A stretch of 64,000 bases of DNA. Source: Solenopsis invicta. Lineage: Eukaryota; Arthropoda; Insecta; Hymenoptera; Formicidae. Made by a program: the position numbers and the translations under genes. The notes beneath the pieces are model-generated. The model saw nothing but the letters and a program-made list of their open reading frames with translations, did no database searches and had not been told where the DNA came from. The DNA is taken from assembly GCF_016802725.1 (NCBI RefSeq), contig NC_052667.1:19874846-19938845 (forward strand), in the 5' to 3' direction. Shown here in pieces: positions 60,195-64,000 of this stretch; the stretch's first letter is position 1, and every line of letters begins with the position of its first letter.

Positions 60195-60480
60195 CTTTTC
60201 AATAATATAAATTTACTTAATCTATCAGTTATATACACATATTAGAATAAAGTGTTCACAGATTATCACGAGGAATCCAGTTCGCAGCGATCACGGAGGT
60301 CAAGCAACGTTCACCGGAGTCGCAACTTGGATGGGTGACCGTTTGGAAATTTTCGAGAAAAAATTCCCGATTTTTTTTGCGAAAAATGTTTTTTAAAATG
60401 TTATTAAAACATTGTTTTGCTCATTGGAATTGTGTAGTGTAATAATATAATATATTTATGCGGATGTTCCTTAAATATCC
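60195..60480 (+). repeat. Dispersed repeat with 5S-rRNA-like segment, copy 2
   Basis: The 5S-like core (about 60275-60350) reads CCAGTTCGCAGCGATCAC, GGAGGTCAAGCAACG and ACTTGGATGGGTGACCGTTT. It aligns with about nucleotides 28-102 of animal 5S rRNA. The box-C-like part of the internal Pol III promoter is almost perfect. A T8 run about 20 bp behind could serve as a Pol III terminator. The upstream 80 bp and the tail to TATTTATGCGGAT are shared with 36123-36400 but are not 5S. It is a repeat with a 5S-derived module, not an rRNA gene. Confidence 0.7.
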
Positions 60481-60863
60481 TAAAATGGTCCTGAAATACG
60501 TATGTATCCCGAGGATTGCGATAAACGTCCTTAGGACTCCCGATGGGACGTCCACAGGATGTCTATAAGCAAGAATGAGCTCATTCGGCAGTCCACAGGA
60601 CGTACACAGGATGTTTCGGGACTATAACCGGTAGTTCCCAGGATATCCCGCTCGTCCCGACAGGACGTCCTTAGGACGTCCCGTGGACATTCCTATCCTA
60701 TTATAGTTACTTTTACCGGTTCGCGCCTTTTTAACCGCGTTCACTCATGTGCGTTCCGTATACACAGCTTGTATTTCACAATTGAATAAAAGTGTTTATC
60801 TAGTTCGATAAGCCCTAATCGGTTTGTTTCTCGTCCCCGCGCATTCCTATAACTATCAAAATT

Positions 60864-61257
60864 TATATTTTCAACACAAATATATTTAAAATTTTAAAAA
60901 CATTTAATAATTTTTTAAATAATATTTAACATTATAATATACTATTTTAACTAGTATATATAAAAGAAATATACATGTATATGTATTTATTATGATAAAA
61001 TATATCACATTTAATAAAAATAAATTTTAAATTAAAATTGAACAATTACAAATTTTTAATCATATTCCGTTTACCGGATAACGTTTGTTGCCTTTATTTA
61101 ATACTTTGCAAACAAAAATGAATTCAAAAGATTTAAAATAGATTCAAAAAATCAAGAATTTAAATTTGGCTATTATAGTGATGGAACAAAAAGCAATAGC
61201 GTGAAGGTAGATCTAGCCTTTTGTTATTATTATGCTAATGTGTCACTTGCGTTTTTG
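60864..61257. other. AT-rich spacer
   Basis: No gene or repeat recognised. Confidence 0.4.
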
Positions 61258-61675
61258 CAAAAATGCGACGTCGCAGAAGACAAGAAGCAAAATTTTAGCT
61301 TTTTCAAAAGTAGGACTCTCTCCTACTGAAGTAGCTAGACTGTGCAATGTGCATGTGAATTAAATCCATTTCAATATTGTTGATGCACGTCAATAATTTT
61401 ATGGATACGCATCAACTACGTTGACTCTCAATTGCCCTTCCTTGTTTTATTGTTAATAAAATAACGTTCTTACATTTATTACACTTTTTTTTTATTAAAC
61501 ATTTCAGAAAGTATGTTTCTATTTAGTGTAACAATATGATTACAAATAATAAATTAAATTTTTAACAAAAGTACTAATTGCATTTTGAGTTCAATTTTTA
61601 TTGAGCCTTTTTAATATATTTTATAATTTTTATTGAACCTTGTAAGCCTTTAAATATAAAAAATTTAAGCAGACC

Positions 61676-62050
61676 CTGGTGAAAATTTTTCTCAAACTTT
61701 TTCACATAAATTTTCAGAATTTTTGTATGATTTTATATTTAGCAGATTTTTTATACGAATTGACTTTTCAGAAATAACGGAAAGCCTGCAACTTTTCCCT
61801 GAATTTTTCACATAATAATTATGAAATATCCTAAAAATTATAAAATTTTTTATTTTATAATTTTTGGAAATGTTATAAAATGTAAATCATAAGTTAAAAA
61901 TATTTTTTAGTAATTGTAGAATATTATATATTTCAAAATATTTCCAAATTTACATGTATGAAATATTCTGAGAAAGGATGTAAACTTTCTGAGCATTTCT
62001 GAAAAACATTTCAATAGGTATTCAAAAGTTATGAGAAAGGTTTTCACCAG
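61676..62050. mobile_element. MITE in the first intron of the Tc1-like gene
   Basis: CTGGTGAAAATTTTTCTCA at the left pairs with TGAGAAAGGTTTTCACCAG at the right (17 of 19). The body is AT-rich with repeated TTTTCAGAA/TTCTGAAAA words. A related single end occurs at 62449 in the second intron. Confidence 0.7.
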
Positions 62051-63119
62051 AATTATTTCTGAAGTACTTTAACTTTAAAGCAACTTTTAATTTTGTTAAT
62101 GTTATACTCCAAAAATGTTTATTATATCAGAAGACCACAATTTAGAAAGATTTCAAACATTTTCAGTTGCTTTGAACAATATTTCTGCAAGTTTTCAAGT
62201 TACAGAATTATGTGTTTATCCTCTTGTCTTTTTCAATAAAATGTATTCTATTTCAGAGAAGTACAGTGTACAGAATTTTACATAAAAATGCAACTCAAAG
62301 CCATGTACTTCGAGAGCCACATCTTGACCGACCGTTATGTACCAATGAAGAACAAAATGAACAAATTGTTAATACTATTAGACAAGACGGCTTCCAATCA
62401 TCTTCACAAGTACGTGAGAAAATATGAATAAAAGAAATTTAAGAATTATGGTGAAAATTTTCCTCTGAATTTCTCATAATTTTGCGGAAGTTTCTAGTTT
62501 TCTGTATAATTGTATAACTTTCTCAGATTTATTAAATTGAAATAATTTTCAGTCAGAATAATCAGAAAGTCTACATCTTTTCTTAATATTTTTCATATAT
62601 ATTATTATTATTTACTTTATTTTAATCTATTTGCCTTTTCTGTCAATTCAATTACCTTGAATCAGCTTACATGAACATCGCTCTTTCAATTGAAATTACA
62701 TTCACACTTAAAGTTGAATCTAACGCTAAAAATTGAAACTTGATTTTGCCTTTGGACTTAATCGGTAACTTTATCCTACTCCAAATTATAATCTAATTTC
62801 TACTTAGATTTAGGTTGTAATTATTATCAAAATCAAAATTTAATCAAAATTAAAATTGAAATCAAAGTAAAAACAACATTAAACTTAAAACTTAAAATTG
62901 ACTTCACCGATGAAATTGGCTCTACAGTTCTTATTGTTGGTAGCATTAGTCTTTGGTACCTCGATTTTAGCATTGCCGTTGAATGAAATGCCCTTACTAA
63001 ACTTTGGTCTTTGGTTAATAATATTTCTCATATATATATTACTTAATTATGAATTATTCTATAATTTCTAAACTTTTTCGTTTTATAATTCCTGATGAAA
63101 TGTTATAAAATCTAAAAAA

Positions 63120-63345
63120 GTTAGAAGTATTTCTTTAGATTTTTGAACAATTTTTCACTTTTGCTTAATGATTTTTCCTTTATAACTACGCAAAAGTTAT
63201 TTTTCGGCAATGTTAATTACGCAGTACACATTTCTGAAATTCTAAACTTTTATTTGAAAAAAAGATTGTTGAAAAATATTGATTGGAACCAAAGTTATTA
63301 TAACTTTTCAAAGTTGAAAAAGTCAGAATCCCATAATTTTAATCT
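63120..63345. repeat. Dispersed repeat shared with 30340-30575
   Basis: Direct-orientation similarity, for example AATATTGATTGGAACCAAAG and ACTTTTCAAAGTTGAAAAAG. It lies in the second intron of the Tc1-like gene. Confidence 0.7.
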
Positions 63346-64000
63346 CACTCATTGATTAAAAAATGGTTTCAAAGAATTTTTAAACTTTAGTTGGATAGAA
63401 ATGGACTCGTGTGGTCACTATAGTATATCGAATCCAAATTTTTGATTTGTGTTAAATCTGTTTCTATCTATTTTAAATACTTTGAATCTATTTCCGTTTG
63501 CTAGCTGTAAACTATAGTTAAAGAAATCACTAATAATTTTTTAGCTTGCTTAGTTATCAGTAAATTTTAATGTTACAGATGAAAGCTGCGATTGAAATAA
63601 ATTGTTCAGCGCGTACCATACAACGCAGATGGCAAAAGAATGGGTTTGCGCATCACATTTCCAAGCAAAAAGAAACATTAAGCCCACAACATAAAGAACA
63701 ACGGATGGCTTTTGCTAGGCAGCATTTAGAATGGAACGATGAATGGATGGTAATAATTCTTTCTGATGAAAAAGTCTTTAGTACGGATAAGAATGGAAGA
63801 GTGACGTTGTGGAGAACGAGAGAAATAAGGTACGCTGAGGAAAATATCCGTTTTCAATAACCAAGTGGGCGCATTACATTAGGTTTTTGGGGATGTACGA
63901 TTTCACATGGTCGTGGACCATTAGTGCGCACTACGCCACATATGAACAGTGAAGAGTACATCCGCATATTATCTGATGTAATGCCGCCGTACGTTGAGGA

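Larger units (their letters stand above)
58818..60705. mobile_element. 1.9-kb element with GGACGTCC-type subterminal arrays
   Basis: Both ends are filled with diverged words such as CCTAAGGACGTCC, GGGACGTCC and AGGATGTCC (58825-58925 and 60467-60700), in opposite sense. The extreme ends TAATAGCACAAAACGTCC and GGACATTCCTATCCTATTA are weakly inverted. The 1-kb interior is AT-rich without an open frame and contains the 5S-like repeat. Boundaries are estimates; the flanking solo LTR shows it is an insertion. Confidence 0.5.
58677..60858 (+). mobile_element. Solo LTR with 5-bp target duplication, split by a 1.9-kb insertion
   Basis: The left edge TGTTAGAGTTGAAGC and right edge CCTATAACTATCA form TG...CA ends. 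AAATT stands on both sides (58672-58676 and 60859-60863). The right part has an AATAAA signal near 60785. No coding region lies between, so only one LTR remains. LTR sequence is about 58677-58817 and 60706-60858; the middle belongs to another element. Confidence 0.6.
61258..64000 (+). pseudogene. Tc1-like transposase with two introns, runs off the window
   Basis: Tc1-type transposases are D,D-E/D cut-and-paste enzymes and are usually intronless. Exon 1 (to 61354) encodes the helix-turn-helix KILAFSKVGLSPTEVARLCNVH. Exon 2 (62257-62409) continues RSTVYRILHKN and DGFQSSSQ. Exon 3 (from 63579) gives AIEINCSARTIQRRWQKNGF and IILSDEKVFSTDKNGRVTLWR with the first catalytic Asp. All three junctions are phase 0 with GT...AG borders. 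A TAA at 63858-63860 interrupts it, after which PSGRITLGFWGCTISHGRG continues in the same frame. The start codon is out of register with exon 1. The second catalytic residue lies beyond the window. Confidence 0.75.

Noticed and set aside
60275..60350. Functional 5S rRNA gene
   Set aside because: The first third of 5S is missing and the segment is embedded in a longer dispersed repeat with a second, more decayed copy.
1..64000. CRISPR array, tRNA gene or bacterial operon
   Set aside because: No regularly spaced repeats, no cloverleaf with matching A and B boxes, and no polycistronic layout were seen; all gene structures are eukaryotic with introns.

Overview
This is AT-rich animal DNA from an insect, probably a hymenopteran and perhaps an ant. 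That is an inference from compact introns with GTAAGT-like donors, copia, mariner, hAT, Harbinger and Penelope-like elements side by side, and insect-type F-box genes. There are no bacterial features. No tRNA gene, CRISPR array or operon was seen.

Two host genes can be modelled end to end with splice phases that close. Both are on the minus strand. (1) A diverged FBXL4-like F-box/leucine-rich-repeat gene has nine exons between 23907 and 12344 (686 codons). Its introns are full of mobile elements, and half of an 81-bp mariner remnant appears to be exonised. (2) An F-box/WD40 gene resembling FBXW9 has six exons between 39490 and 31949 (419 residues). Remains of two other host-type genes are present: a decayed THAP zinc-finger gene (820-2038) between inverted repeats, and a broken internal fragment of NAA25, the NatB auxiliary subunit (56199-56867).

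The rest is largely a transposon graveyard. From left to right: THAP remnant; two head-to-head Penelope-like elements (2770-5617); a two-gene Harbinger element (5650-9507); a hAT MITE; the FBXL4-like gene with a foldback MITE, a 0.9-kb inverted duplication and TIR elements in its introns; 24-32 kb with several MITEs and hairpins and no gene; the F-box/WD gene with another hairpin, a piggyBac-like MITE and a 5S-rRNA-like repeat in its large intron; a complete hAT element with 8-bp target duplication (40265-43791); a 1.4-kb palindrome (44109-45488); a copia element with both LTRs (46004-51965) carrying an intact mariner inside its left LTR, itself inside an older LTR-like unit; a second mariner with two nonsense codons (53814-55099); a solo LTR split by a 1.9-kb element (58677-60858); and the start of an intron-containing Tc1-like transposase running off the right end.

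The most unusual signals are: a dispersed repeat with an internal 5S-rRNA-like segment that keeps a good box-C-like sequence; a set of elements built from quasi-palindromic short monomers whose monomer differs between loci while some ends look alike; the large palindrome with an internal diverged tandem duplication; and the exonised mariner remnant in the FBXL4-like gene.
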